Positions 49,851-58,629 of a stretch of DNA of 64,000 nt are shown piece by piece. A model generated the notes under the pieces. The model was not told the origin of the DNA, did not search any database, and saw nothing but the letters and a program-made list of their open reading frames with translations. Source of the stretch: Bacillus licheniformis DSM 13 = ATCC 14580. GTDB lineage: Bacteria; Bacillota; Bacilli; Bacillales; Bacillaceae. Every line of letters starts with the position of its first letter. Position 1 is the first letter of the stretch. Made by a program: the position numbers and the translations under genes. Where the stretch lies: the NCBI RefSeq assembly GCF_000011645.1, contig NC_006270.3, positions 2,973,501 to 3,037,500 of the forward strand, given 5' to 3'.

Positions 49851-50491
49851 TATGTTCGCCATTCAGCTTCGACTCTGTAGATCGGCTGGCCTTTAGCGGC
49901 GAACTTTTCTTCGTATTCGGTCATCACATTTCCTTCAAAATCGCTTTGATGCAGGTCAAGGCTGACGAATGTCAAAACGAGTCCGTATTCGGAAAAACTG
50001 GTGAGGGAGTACTCAAACAACCCGCGGTTATCGGTTTTAAAATGAATCGCTCCCTTGCCTCCGAGCACCTGCTCATACTTTTTCAAGAACGCATGATTGG
50101 TAAGACGGCGCTTTTCATGGCGCTTTTTCGGCCACGGGTCGGAAAAATTCAAATAGACCCGGTCGACTTCCCCGTCTGCAAAAACGTCTGAAAGCATATT
50201 GGCATTGATGTTCAAGAGCTTTACATTCGGCGCCTCTGTCTGCTTTACTTTATCAACAGCGGTTACGATGACGCTTTTAAATAGTTCGATTCCGATATAG
50301 TTTACATCCGGGTTTTGCAGGGCCATTCCTGAAATAAATTGCCCTTTTCCGGTTCCTACTTCGATGTGGATCGGGTTGTCATTTCCAAAAACGGAATGCC
50401 ATTTCCCTTTGTATTGAGACGGCTCGCTGATCACAATATGAGAGTTTTCAGCCAGGTAGTCATCCGCCCATGGCTTGTGACGCATTCGCAT
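49850..50491 (-). CDS. trmB: tRNA (guanine-N7-)-methyltransferase
   Basis: Adds m7G46 to tRNA variable loops using SAM. 213 residues. EVGTGKGQFI (motif I, near residue 47) and NFSDPWPKKRHEKRRLT (near 118, the signature of TrmB) are present. The start MRMRHKPWADDYLAEN is typical. Divergent from ytzH. Confidence 0.95.
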   Translation of the reverse strand: MRMRHKPWADDYLAENSHIVISEPSQYKGKWHSVFGNDNPIHIEVGTGKGQFISGMALQNPDVNYIGIELFKSVIVTAVDKVKQTEAPNVKLLNINANMLSDVFADGEVDRVYLNFSDPWPKKRHEKRRLTNHAFLKKYEQVLGGKGAIHFKTDNRGLFEYSLTSFSEYGLVLTFVSLDLHQSDFEGNVMTEYEEKFAAKGQPIYRVEAEWRT

Positions 50492-50671
50492 GTACTTACA
50501 CCTCTATCTGTTATATCGTCTTACAACATACCATGAAACGCAGGAATCCCGCAAGGCCTCTTCCAAAGCAAAAAAGACCGAAGATCGGCCTCCGGGTCTT
50601 TCGCGTATAAATTACAGCTTTCTGAACATTTTAATCCATATACTCCGAGAATGAAGGGAAGTGCCAATATT

Positions 50672-50950
50672 ATGGGCTTAAATCAGCAAAATCAGATTCA
50701 TCTATTAAAAGACATTCTCTCAGACCATCAAGCAGACTGCACCGGAACCGTCGCTGAATGCGAACAGATGGAGCGGATTATCAAGTCTTTAATGGCAAAC
50801 ACGAATCTTGACGCCGGCTTGAAAGGCGTTTTGGAAGACATTTATTTGTACAGCCAGAAGGGAAGATCTTCCGCTTCGATCAACAACCACATTCAGGAGC
50901 ACCAGGATTATCTCACGCAATGGGTGGAAGATATCGACTCATTTTCATGA
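50672..50950 (+). CDS. ytzH: YtzH-like protein
   Basis: A 92-residue small helical protein of the YtzH family. The start MGLNQQNQIHLLKDILSDHQ is taken at 50672 because the upstream ATG lacks a ribosome site. It is convergent with ytmP, overlapping its stop by 6 bp. Function unknown; conserved neighbour of ytmP and trmB. Confidence 0.85.
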   Translation: MGLNQQNQIHLLKDILSDHQADCTGTVAECEQMERIIKSLMANTNLDAGLKGVLEDIYLYSQKGRSSASINNHIQEHQDYLTQWVEDIDSFS

Positions 50951-51748
50951 GGACCTGGCGAGACGCTCCATTAATTCATGCAGCTGTTCCAGCCCCTGGT
51001 GAAAGCCTTCCTGATTGCCTTTCGCTTTTTGCCAGAGTGTCGTCATTGCTTTTTCCGCCAATACGTACCAGGCCATTCTCAGCCTGAGATTGTCTGTAAG
51101 AGAAGAGCCGTAGCGTTCGAGCCAGCTTCCCCATTCCCGCTCTTCAACGTAATGATAAAGAAGCGGCCCCAGATCGATCGCGGGGTCTGCAATCATCGCT
51201 CCATCCCAATCGATTAAATAAAGCTGGTTCTGATCTGTAAGAAGCCAATTATTATGATTGACATCGCAGTGACAGACGACCTTTTCTCCGGACTGTACAT
51301 CTTCAAGATGGTGCTCCAGATACAAAAGGGCCTGGTCCAGCTGCGGTATCGGATATTGCCGGGCCTGGATAAACTGCTTCAATTGAGTGATTACAGAGCT
51401 TGGCTGAAAAGGCTGTTTGCCGAGTCTCTTCAGCATATCCAAAAGCTCTTTGGAGCTGTGAATTTTCCGAAGCATCTCAGCCACCGCCTGGCTGTTCATA
51501 TCCTTCGGCTTCAGCTCTCTTCCCTTGAGCCAGTGCTGTGCCGTAATCACATCCCCGTTTTCCATTCGTTTTGTCCAAACGAGCTTAGGAACAATTCCTT
51601 CCGCGGACAGGACAGCCAAAAAAGGAGAGCTGTTGCGCTTTAAAAAAAGCTGCTGTCCATTATGTTCTGCATAATATGCGTCTCCTGTAGCTCCTCCTGC
51701 GGGGGAAATCTCCCATTCGCTACCTAGTAATTGTCCCAACCAGTTCAT
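50945..51748 (-). CDS. ytmP: YtmP, aminoglycoside/choline-kinase-like phosphotransferase
   Basis: A 267-residue APH-fold kinase. Start MNWLGQLLGSEW at 51748 by homology, since the ribosome site is weak. The Brenner-type catalytic loop is VVCHCDVNHNNWLL (near 155), and the metal site is LIDWDGAMIADP. Related to choline/ethanolamine and lipid kinases; some homologues affect teichoic-acid or licD-type metabolism. Substrate unknown. Confidence 0.88.
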   Translation of the reverse strand: MNWLGQLLGSEWEISPAGGATGDAYYAEHNGQQLFLKRNSSPFLAVLSAEGIVPKLVWTKRMENGDVITAQHWLKGRELKPKDMNSQAVAEMLRKIHSSKELLDMLKRLGKQPFQPSSVITQLKQFIQARQYPIPQLDQALLYLEHHLEDVQSGEKVVCHCDVNHNNWLLTDQNQLYLIDWDGAMIADPAIDLGPLLYHYVEEREWGSWLERYGSSLTDNLRLRMAWYVLAEKAMTTLWQKAKGNQEGFHQGLEQLHELMERLARSS

Positions 51749-51849
51749 ATCGATTTTCAACCCATCATTTCATTAAAAGATTTTAAAAAGCATCTGCCCC
51801 CTAGAGCGGGCAGCAAACTGCTTGTATTGTCGTCTCTTTATATTCAAAT

Positions 51850-51898
51850 AAAAAGACGGCTATTGAGAGTCATTTGTGCTAAACAATAGCCGTCTTTT
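51850..51898 (-). terminator. Terminator of amyX
   Basis: AAAAGACGGCTATTG / CAATAGCCGTCTTTT, a 15-bp stem with an 18-nt loop. Confidence 0.93.
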
Positions 51899-51936
51899 AA
51901 ATTTTAGCGCTAGACGCCAAACTTCGTCAAGCAAAA

Positions 51937-54069
51937 CTAAAAAATCCCTTTTGGTTCGTATAAAACATAGGTCCCGATGCCGTTCAGCCGAAGCCTTTTT
52001 TCCGCTTGAACCTTCCCATTGAAGAACGTAAAAGGATCGCAGTGCAGCAAGTACTGTTTCTGATCGGGCAGCTTAAGCGTCTCCTTTTTTGCAAACGGAC
52101 AATGCACCACTATGATTTCGTTCCAGGGATCAATTGCTGCAATGTTCTTCAGCTTGTAGGCCGTTACCTCTCCTGTACCGTCCATAAAAGAAAGATGCTC
52201 CTTGACTTCTTCCTCTTTTTGCAGACGAAAAGCGGGATGGCTTCTTCGCAGCCGGATCAGCTGGCGCACATATTCGACATCCTCGCAAAGCTCCGCACGC
52301 TTTTCCCAATCAAGCTTATTGATGTCATCTCCGGACCTGTAGCTGTTGCTGTCCCCATTCTTTGTTCGGCAAAATTCCTGCCCGGCGTGAAGAAATGGAA
52401 CGCCTTGCGAAAGCAGGACGATCGACACCGCGAGCCTTTGCCTAAGCCGTTTAGTGTCCGCATCTTCTTCAAAACATAAGGCCATTTTATCCCAAAATGT
52501 ATGATTGTCATGGCATTCCACATAATTGATTGACTGTGCCGGCTGCAAGAATCCGGGTGAACCGGCAATACCGTGCTGAAGCGCCGCTTTTTTTCCGGTG
52601 TCCCCTAAAGCATATCCGCGGTCGCTAAGCTCGAATGTACTCCCTTTGACTGCGTTCCTGAACCGATCATTAAAAAAGCCGACCGCCGGAACTTTTCCGG
52701 CATTTTGCAATGTTGCTTTTTGCCCGCTGTCAAGCGGGGTATTTAAATCCCAGCCCTCTCCGAACAGAGGCACGCCCGGCTTTACATTCTCGGCAAGCGT
52801 ACTGATTTGGCGGACGGTTTCAATATCAAGAATGCCCATTAAATCAAAACGAATGCCGTCGACATCATATTCTTCCAGCCAATAGCGGACAGAATCGAGA
52901 ATATATTTTCGCACCATCAGCCGCTCAGAAGCAATATCATTTCCGACGCCTGTTCCGTCGGATGGAAAACCGTATTCATTATGTCTGAAAAAATACCCGG
53001 GAACCGTTTTTTCAAAAGGGGACGTTTCCCTCTTGTACACATGATTATATACGGCATCCATAATCACGGAGAAGCCGTGTTTGTGCAGCGACTGAATCAT
53101 CGTTTTCAGCTCGGTGATTCTGCATTTGGGGTTCTGCGGATCGAGCGAATAACTTCCTTCCGGGGCATTAAAATGGAGGGGGTTATAGCCCCAATTATAA
53201 GATTGATCAGGAGACAGCTCATCCACTCCGGCAAAATCGTGAAAGGGCAGAACCTCGATGTGGGTGACGCCGAGCTCTTTCAAATAGGCGATTCCCGTTG
53301 AGAAGCCGCCGGATGTTTCAGTTCCGTCCTCAGTAAAAGCAACATATTTGCCTTTATGGCGCATACCGCTGTCTTCATGAATCGAGAAATCGCGGATGTG
53401 AACCTCATATATAACCGCATCGCACGGACTGTGAAGTCTTGGAGCGCGGTGTTTTTCCACCTTGACTTCCTCTGGATCTAATACAACGCCTTTTTCACCG
53501 TTTGCCGTAACGGCTTTTGCATAAGGATCGACTGTCAATAACGGCTTCCCATTTACATAAAGCTCATATAAATAGGACCAGCCGTTTAGATCGCCTTCGA
53601 CCGTTACCTCAAAAACGCCCTTTTTTCTGCGCATCATTTGAAAAGTATTTGTTTGAAGCGAATCAGGGTCCTCCAGCTTGATCGCTGCCGCACTCGCGGT
53701 CGGCGCCCATACCTTAAATAAAGTACTTCCTTTTGAATAAAAAGCGCCGAGGCGGCCGTCATAAAAAAAAGCCTTGTCAAACGCCGCGCTTCTCGTAACA
53801 GAGCCGATTTGCAGGTCTGTCCAGACGCTTTCTTCACAGCATACTTTGTGAACTCTTCCGAATGGAACGGTGCAGCTGCTTTCAAGAACATACTTGAATT
53901 GTTCCTCAAGCTCCACCTGCGCTTTTACCGAAAGCTCTATCCTCTCTCCTTGATCATCTTCAAGCAGAAAAGGAGGACTGCAGCTTGACGCACGGCTCTT
54001 CGGAACTAAAACAGTGATCGTTCTCATTTCATCGAGATAAGCTTCAAAAGGGCGGCTGATACCCGGCAT
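51937..54069 (-). CDS. amyX: Pullulanase AmyX (type I)
   Basis: A cytoplasmic debranching enzyme cutting alpha-1,6 bonds in pullulan and limit dextrins. 710 residues, GH13. An N-terminal CBM48-like domain (FKVWAPTASAAAIKL) precedes the catalytic barrel. YNWGYNP is the type I pullulanase signature, and the catalytic residues are in GIRFDLMG (Asp), LFGEGWD (Glu) and VECHDNHTFW (Asp). No signal peptide, so it is not the secreted enzyme type. Upstream of ytmP. Confidence 0.95.
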   Translation of the reverse strand: MPGISRPFEAYLDEMRTITVLVPKSRASSCSPPFLLEDDQGERIELSVKAQVELEEQFKYVLESSCTVPFGRVHKVCCEESVWTDLQIGSVTRSAAFDKAFFYDGRLGAFYSKGSTLFKVWAPTASAAAIKLEDPDSLQTNTFQMMRRKKGVFEVTVEGDLNGWSYLYELYVNGKPLLTVDPYAKAVTANGEKGVVLDPEEVKVEKHRAPRLHSPCDAVIYEVHIRDFSIHEDSGMRHKGKYVAFTEDGTETSGGFSTGIAYLKELGVTHIEVLPFHDFAGVDELSPDQSYNWGYNPLHFNAPEGSYSLDPQNPKCRITELKTMIQSLHKHGFSVIMDAVYNHVYKRETSPFEKTVPGYFFRHNEYGFPSDGTGVGNDIASERLMVRKYILDSVRYWLEEYDVDGIRFDLMGILDIETVRQISTLAENVKPGVPLFGEGWDLNTPLDSGQKATLQNAGKVPAVGFFNDRFRNAVKGSTFELSDRGYALGDTGKKAALQHGIAGSPGFLQPAQSINYVECHDNHTFWDKMALCFEEDADTKRLRQRLAVSIVLLSQGVPFLHAGQEFCRTKNGDSNSYRSGDDINKLDWEKRAELCEDVEYVRQLIRLRRSHPAFRLQKEEEVKEHLSFMDGTGEVTAYKLKNIAAIDPWNEIIVVHCPFAKKETLKLPDQKQYLLHCDPFTFFNGKVQAEKRLRLNGIGTYVLYEPKGIF

Positions 54070-54095
54070 TTCAGTCTCTCCTTCATTCGAAAGAT

Positions 54096-55016
54096 TTATG
54101 CTCTTAATCGAAGGGATTCAGTCCCTGTTTTAATGAAAACGGGCGCCCAGCCGATCACCTCTCCATCCGCTTGAAAGAGCACCCGCTCATTCGTATGAAA
54201 ATAGATGTCTTTCGTCTTAAATGCCGTAACACCGTTTTTGCCGACGTGTTTGCCGAATATCATCGCAAACAAGAGGCCGGCTTTTTTCAAGACGGGCAGG
54301 TCTTCAATAATGATCACGTCTAAAAGCTCATCCCGCGGATTCGCATTCGGTGCAATCTTCATTCCTCCGCCATAGTAAGGATGATTTGAAACCGACGCAA
54401 ACCAGATTTTTTTAAACGTACGCTTGTCATCCCCGTTTTCATACGAAAGAACAAACGGTTTAAACGTAAACGCCGTGACAAAGAAAATCAGCGGATGAAT
54501 CAAATGATTCAGCCTGAGAGCAGCCGTCCATTTCGGCAAAGCTGACATCTTCTTGGCGGTGCATGCATCAAATCCGAGGCTGAGATGATTCGCAAAATAA
54601 AGTTCGTTTTCACTGTCTTTCGTATGAAAGCTTCCGAGGGCATAGGTCCGGGTCAGCGATTGCCCTTTTCGCTTCATTTCTTTGATGACATTCGATTTTT
54701 TCACGCCAAAGCCGCGTTTAAAATCATTGCTTATGCCTGACGGGATGACGCTCAGCTGAATGTCCCGCAAGCTGACTAAACCATTGAGCACTTCATGGAC
54801 GGTTCCATCCCCGCCGATCACCAGAAGACGCTTCAGCCTGTCATCCTGCATCGTTGATATTTGCCTTGCCAACACCTCAGCATGCCCGGGATGCTGAGTC
54901 ATAAACGAGCGGTACGATATATTTGCCTTTTGGAGGTCTTTCTGCAATGATTTCCATGCTCTGAAGGCCGTCGAGTTTCCCGCCTTTGGATTTATGATGA
55001 TATACCAATCGCTCAT
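54096..55016 (-). CDS. ytlR: YtlR, diacylglycerol-kinase-like lipid kinase
   Basis: A 306-residue DAGK-catalytic-domain protein. ATG 55016 has GGAG 9 nt upstream. WYIIINPKAGNSTA and GGDGTVHEVLNGL (residues about 69-81) form the nucleotide site, and LSLGFDACTAKKM and FQADGE are further conserved. The probable substrate is diacylglycerol or a sphingosine-like lipid; not proven. It starts 52 bp after the ytlQ stop on the same strand. Confidence 0.92.
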   Translation of the reverse strand: MSDWYIIINPKAGNSTAFRAWKSLQKDLQKANISYRSFMTQHPGHAEVLARQISTMQDDRLKRLLVIGGDGTVHEVLNGLVSLRDIQLSVIPSGISNDFKRGFGVKKSNVIKEMKRKGQSLTRTYALGSFHTKDSENELYFANHLSLGFDACTAKKMSALPKWTAALRLNHLIHPLIFFVTAFTFKPFVLSYENGDDKRTFKKIWFASVSNHPYYGGGMKIAPNANPRDELLDVIIIEDLPVLKKAGLLFAMIFGKHVGKNGVTAFKTKDIYFHTNERVLFQADGEVIGWAPVFIKTGTESLRLRA

Positions 55017-55068
55017 GATTCCATTCTCCATTTTATAGTATGAAAAAGCCGGGATAACGTTCTGTCGG

Positions 55069-56010
55069 TCAGCTCAGCCATTCCTGTCTCCGCACCGAGT
55101 CGGAGACGCCGTGCGACAAAAGAATTTTCGCCGTTTTCAGCTGCTGGCTTTTAATCGGGGCGAAGTTTTTTTGCTGTTTCTCCAGCCACTCTTTCCAGTG
55201 TCTCTTGTCGCAAATGCCGATTCCGTAGGGAGGTTCCGGATAATCGATGTACGATGTACGGCTGACGATGACTTTGCGCACAGGCAGTTCAATCCCCGAT
55301 CCCTTTAACAAACCGGAAAGAACCTTGCCTGTCCTGAGGAGCTCGACAGCCGGATTTAACAATGACCGTTCCTTGCCCCTTACCGTTTTTTCTTTCCAAA
55401 AACGATCTTTGGAACCGATAAATGCGCTGTCCCTCTCACCTTCAAGAAATGACATACAGTAGATTTCAAGGGGAGTGAGAATCAAGACGCTGAGCTCTAC
55501 CGCAGCCTGATTCACCTGCAGCACCGGCCGATACATGATGAAATATGAATCCGGGAGCTGCTGTGCCAAAATGTGCAGGATTTTATCGCTTTTTATTTCC
55601 CGGGAAAGCCTGGATATGTCAGAGATTGTCGAGCTTGCCCATTTCAGCTGAAACTCGTACACGTATTCCTTAAAAAACGGTACGAGTTCTTCCCCTGCCG
55701 CAGGAATTCTTGCGATCAAGCTTTCATCCGTTTCTCCGTCCAGTCCGTTAAACCATTCATCGGCTTCTTTTCCTTTATTAATATCGGATGCTTCTTTTTT
55801 TCTCTTTAATGTAAATGTATTCTTTCTTTTTCCAAACGTTTCATCACCGGCGGCTCCTTTATCGTGATGAAAGCTTTCTTTCTTTTTTTCAGCCATCTCT
55901 TTAATTGACTGCCAGCGCTGCTTTTTCAAGCGGATAAACTGGTTGATATAATGATAAGGATCTTGTTCATACCTTGAAATACAGTCCTGTATTTTAATAA
56001 TCTGTGCCAT
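55069..56010 (-). CDS. ytlQ: YtlQ, hypothetical protein, NERD-like
   Basis: A 313-residue cytoplasmic protein. The N-terminal 90 residues are strongly basic and polar (KKQRWQSIKEMAEKKKES). The middle (VELSVLILTPLEIYCMSFLEGE) resembles the conserved core of NERD-domain nuclease-related proteins, but I cannot see a full catalytic set. Overlaps ytlP by 17 bp and precedes ytlR, so a ytlP-ytlQ-ytlR operon is likely. Function unknown. Confidence 0.85.
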   Translation of the reverse strand: MAQIIKIQDCISRYEQDPYHYINQFIRLKKQRWQSIKEMAEKKKESFHHDKGAAGDETFGKRKNTFTLKRKKEASDINKGKEADEWFNGLDGETDESLIARIPAAGEELVPFFKEYVYEFQLKWASSTISDISRLSREIKSDKILHILAQQLPDSYFIMYRPVLQVNQAAVELSVLILTPLEIYCMSFLEGERDSAFIGSKDRFWKEKTVRGKERSLLNPAVELLRTGKVLSGLLKGSGIELPVRKVIVSRTSYIDYPEPPYGIGICDKRHWKEWLEKQQKNFAPIKSQQLKTAKILLSHGVSDSVRRQEWLS

Positions 56011-56599
56011 CTGCGTTCATCTCCGAATCTTGCTTTTCTGCAGCCGGCCGTTCGCCGAAATGGAAAACGGCTTGATGCTCGTATTTGGGAAGCCTGTCTA
56101 AATGGGTTTGAAAGATGGTGAAATGCCGGGCCGTAAAAGACACCGCGTCTTCAAGCGGCTCCAGGCGTCCGTTAAAAGAGGCCGATCCATTCCACTTTCT
56201 GGCGACCGTCACATGTGGATGAAAAGGCCGTTTTTCAATTTCAAAGCCCGCCGCATCCGCTGCATGCTTCACCTGTTCCCTCACATGAAAGAGAGCGGCT
56301 GAGTATTCCGGTTCCACATGAAGAATTCTCGGCTCCGACGGCTTTCCGAAGGTTCCGAAACGTTTTATCGCAAGCTGAAACGGAGCCGTCTCATCGGAGA
56401 TCAGCTTGAGGCTGCCAGCAAGCATCGCCAGCTGCTCCTTTTCAGCAGAGCCGAGGAACACGAGGGTGATGTGGTAGTCCAAAGGATGCACCCATCTATG
56501 AAAAGAAAATTCCGGACGGCTGCTGACCGTTTGATAAAGCGGATCACTAAGCTCCGCCGGAATTGGAATTCCAATAAAGTAATGCGGTTTGACTGACAT
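55994..56599 (-). CDS. ytlP: YtlP, RNA 2',3'-cyclic phosphodiesterase (2H family)
   Basis: A 201-residue 2H phosphoesterase of the LigT/ThpR type, opening 2',3'-cyclic phosphates at RNA ends. The two HxTx motifs are HITL near residue 44 and HVTV near residue 130, spaced as expected. The start begins MSVKPHYFIGIPIP. First gene of the ytlPQR unit. Substrate in vivo not known. Confidence 0.92.
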   Translation of the reverse strand: MSVKPHYFIGIPIPAELSDPLYQTVSSRPEFSFHRWVHPLDYHITLVFLGSAEKEQLAMLAGSLKLISDETAPFQLAIKRFGTFGKPSEPRILHVEPEYSAALFHVREQVKHAADAAGFEIEKRPFHPHVTVARKWNGSASFNGRLEPLEDAVSFTARHFTIFQTHLDRLPKYEHQAVFHFGERPAAEKQDSEMNADGTDY

Positions 56600-56736
56600 A
56601 TGTATGGCTTCCTCCTCATTCGTCTTCTCTATATTTTAACAAAAAATATGGACTTATAACCTCTCTATTTTCCACTTTCCAAGGGCTTATGATAGGATAT
56701 TGACAGAATCATGTTTTCTAGAAAGGGTGCACAGTT

Positions 56737-57669
56737 GTGAGAGCCGTTCAAAATATTGCAGAATTAATCGGGGAAACGCCCCTTGTCAAGTTGAACCGCG
56801 TTCAGCCCGAAAACGCGGCCCAAGTTTATATCAAGCTTGAATCTTTTAATCCGAGCGGAAGCGTAAAAGACCGCGCGGCCTACCAAATGATCCTGGATGC
56901 CGAAGAAAAAGGCCTGCTGAAACCGGGTTCAACCATCATTGAACCGACGAGCGGGAACACCGGCATCGGCCTTGCGATGAACGCGGCGGCAAGAGGCTAC
57001 AAAGCCATTCTTGTCATGCCTGATACGATGACGAAGGAGCGGATCAATCTTCTGAAAGCGTACGGAGCCGAAGTCGTCCTGACGCCGGGGGATGAAAGAA
57101 TGCCGGGCAGCATCAAAAAAGCGCAGGAGCTCGCTCGGCAAATCCCAGGCAGCTTTATTCCGATGCAGTTTGATAATGAAGCCAATCCGGAGGCTCACCG
57201 GAGATCAACCGCTCTGGAAATTGCCCGGGCAATAGAAGAAATCGGCAAACCTCTCGCTGCATTTGTTGCAACAGCAGGGACAGGGGGAACGATTACCGGA
57301 ACAGGCGAAAAGCTGAAAGCTTTATTTCCGGGAATAACCGTTCACGTGGCAGAACCTGCAGGGTCGCCTGTTTTATCCGGCGGCAAACCCGGAAAACACA
57401 AGCTTGTCGGGACAAGCCCGGGATTTATCCCAAACATTTTAAACGAAAACGTCTATGACGAAATCTTAAAGATCAAGGATGAAGAAGCCTATGAGATGAC
57501 GCGCAGATTGGCGCGGGAAGAAGGAATCCTTGTCGGCCCTTCTTCAGGAGCCGCTTGCTTCGCTGCTGTTGAAACGGCCAAGAAGCTCCCTCCCGACAAA
57601 GTGGTCGTCTGCATGACGGCCGATACAGGGGAACGCTATTTATCAAGCGATTTATTTCAATTTGATTAA
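56737..57669 (+). CDS. ytkP: YtkP, cysteine synthase-like PLP enzyme
   Basis: A 310-residue beta-family PLP enzyme related to CysK. GTG start at 56737 with AAAGGGTG 7 nt upstream. The PLP lysine is in NPSGSVKDRAA (about residue 42), the phosphate loop is GTGGTITGTG and the substrate loop is PTSGNTGIGLA. It probably makes cysteine from O-acetylserine and sulfide, but other substrates of this family (cystathionine, homoserine derivatives) cannot be excluded. Monocistronic. Confidence 0.92.
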   Translation: MRAVQNIAELIGETPLVKLNRVQPENAAQVYIKLESFNPSGSVKDRAAYQMILDAEEKGLLKPGSTIIEPTSGNTGIGLAMNAAARGYKAILVMPDTMTKERINLLKAYGAEVVLTPGDERMPGSIKKAQELARQIPGSFIPMQFDNEANPEAHRRSTALEIARAIEEIGKPLAAFVATAGTGGTITGTGEKLKALFPGITVHVAEPAGSPVLSGGKPGKHKLVGTSPGFIPNILNENVYDEILKIKDEEAYEMTRRLAREEGILVGPSSGAACFAAVETAKKLPPDKVVVCMTADTGERYLSSDLFQFD

Positions 57670-57716
57670 GAGAGAAAAGCCTGGATTTCTGTTTTGAAAT
57701 CAGGCTCAGATTGTTG

Positions 57717-57754
57717 AAAAAATCCCAAAGCTAAGAGACGTTTTGGGATTTTTT
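57717..57754 (+). terminator. Terminator of ytkP
   Basis: AAAAAATCCCAAA / TTTTGGGATTTTTT stem. A second small hairpin AGCCTG / CAGGCT lies just before it at about 57678-57706. Confidence 0.88.
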
Positions 57755-58100
57755 CATCCTTTCAGCGTGAACGCAACCCTTGCAGTCTAGGAAGGCCGAG
57801 CATTGGAGCTGGTTTTCACAGGATGTGATGACGGCAGTGTTCAGGCAGGACGACGCCCGCTCCGTTAGCCGCCGTTTCTCTTTTGTTCGTGAGCATCGAC
57901 TTAGCAGGCCTGGCAACGAATGCGATGGTTTGCCGACACGGAAAGAAGCGGATAAAACGCCCCGTAACCGAAAAAGAACAAAAATAAAATGAATAAAACC
58001 GTTTCAATTCCTTTTCCTGCTTCAAAAAGCCGCTCTCCTCCCGGACGCCTGTACGCACCTTCACTATATTCGTTATCCCTGAAAACAGCAATGTTTAACA
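57755..58100. other. Gene-poor region after ytkP
   Basis: No convincing gene. Three overlapping short minus-strand frames (57731-57916, 57816-58091, 57901-58104) share hydrophobic and Cys-rich bits (for example AVITSCENQLQCSAF and TVLFILFLFFFGYGAF). No single frame has a good start, so this may be a decayed small gene interrupted by frameshifts. Confidence 0.4.
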
Positions 58101-58102
58101 GC

Positions 58103-58126
58103 AAAAAAGCCGCTCTCTAGAGCGGC
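58103..58126 (-). terminator. Terminator of the DUF2691 gene
   Basis: GCCGCTCTCTAGAGCGGC stem with a T run on the minus strand. Confidence 0.9.
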
Positions 58127-58139
58127 CGTCTATGTTGTG

Positions 58140-58613
58140 CTACACATGCATTCCTGTTCTGGCATCGTTGTGATCCGTTATATATTCAATCCGCTTGAAA
58201 CCGCAGTCCTTTGCATTTTGATATAGAAGCTCCAGGTTTTTTTGATCTTTGCAGTATATCGTGACAAAACTCGAATCGGCTGTAAGCACAATCAGCTCGC
58301 AGCTGCTTTTCATATATGATTCATATGTGCTGACATCTTCGGGATGGCCATCCTTCGGAAAAGCCTTCAGATCGGCGAAGATGAGATAGTACCTTGCGTC
58401 TTCCAGCCTTTTTTTAAATGCTTCTCCTGTCATCACCTGCGGATCTTGAGGAAAAAGATTTTCATCTGACAATTCACCGTTTTCCACGAGATAGCATTCG
58501 CCATCGGCAAGCAGCCAATTGAAATCGGCCGGTTCAACCGGCTTCAGTATATCGAGAAGAAAGCGCCCGTACCCGTTCGGGATTTCAAATAAAACGCCTC
58601 GCTTATGACTCAT
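58140..58613 (-). CDS. DUF2691 family protein
   Basis: A 157-residue soluble protein. ATG at 58613, MSHKRGVLFEIPNGYGRFLL, with GAGAG upstream. Matches my memory of DUF2691: short Bacillus proteins of unknown function with the segment FNWLLADGECYLVENGEL. It follows ytjP on the same strand with a 16-bp gap and has its own terminator. No catalytic residues evident. Confidence 0.78.
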   Translation of the reverse strand: MSHKRGVLFEIPNGYGRFLLDILKPVEPADFNWLLADGECYLVENGELSDENLFPQDPQVMTGEAFKKRLEDARYYLIFADLKAFPKDGHPEDVSTYESYMKSSCELIVLTADSSFVTIYCKDQKNLELLYQNAKDCGFKRIEYITDHNDARTGMHV

Positions 58614-58629
58614 GCCATCACTCTCTTTG

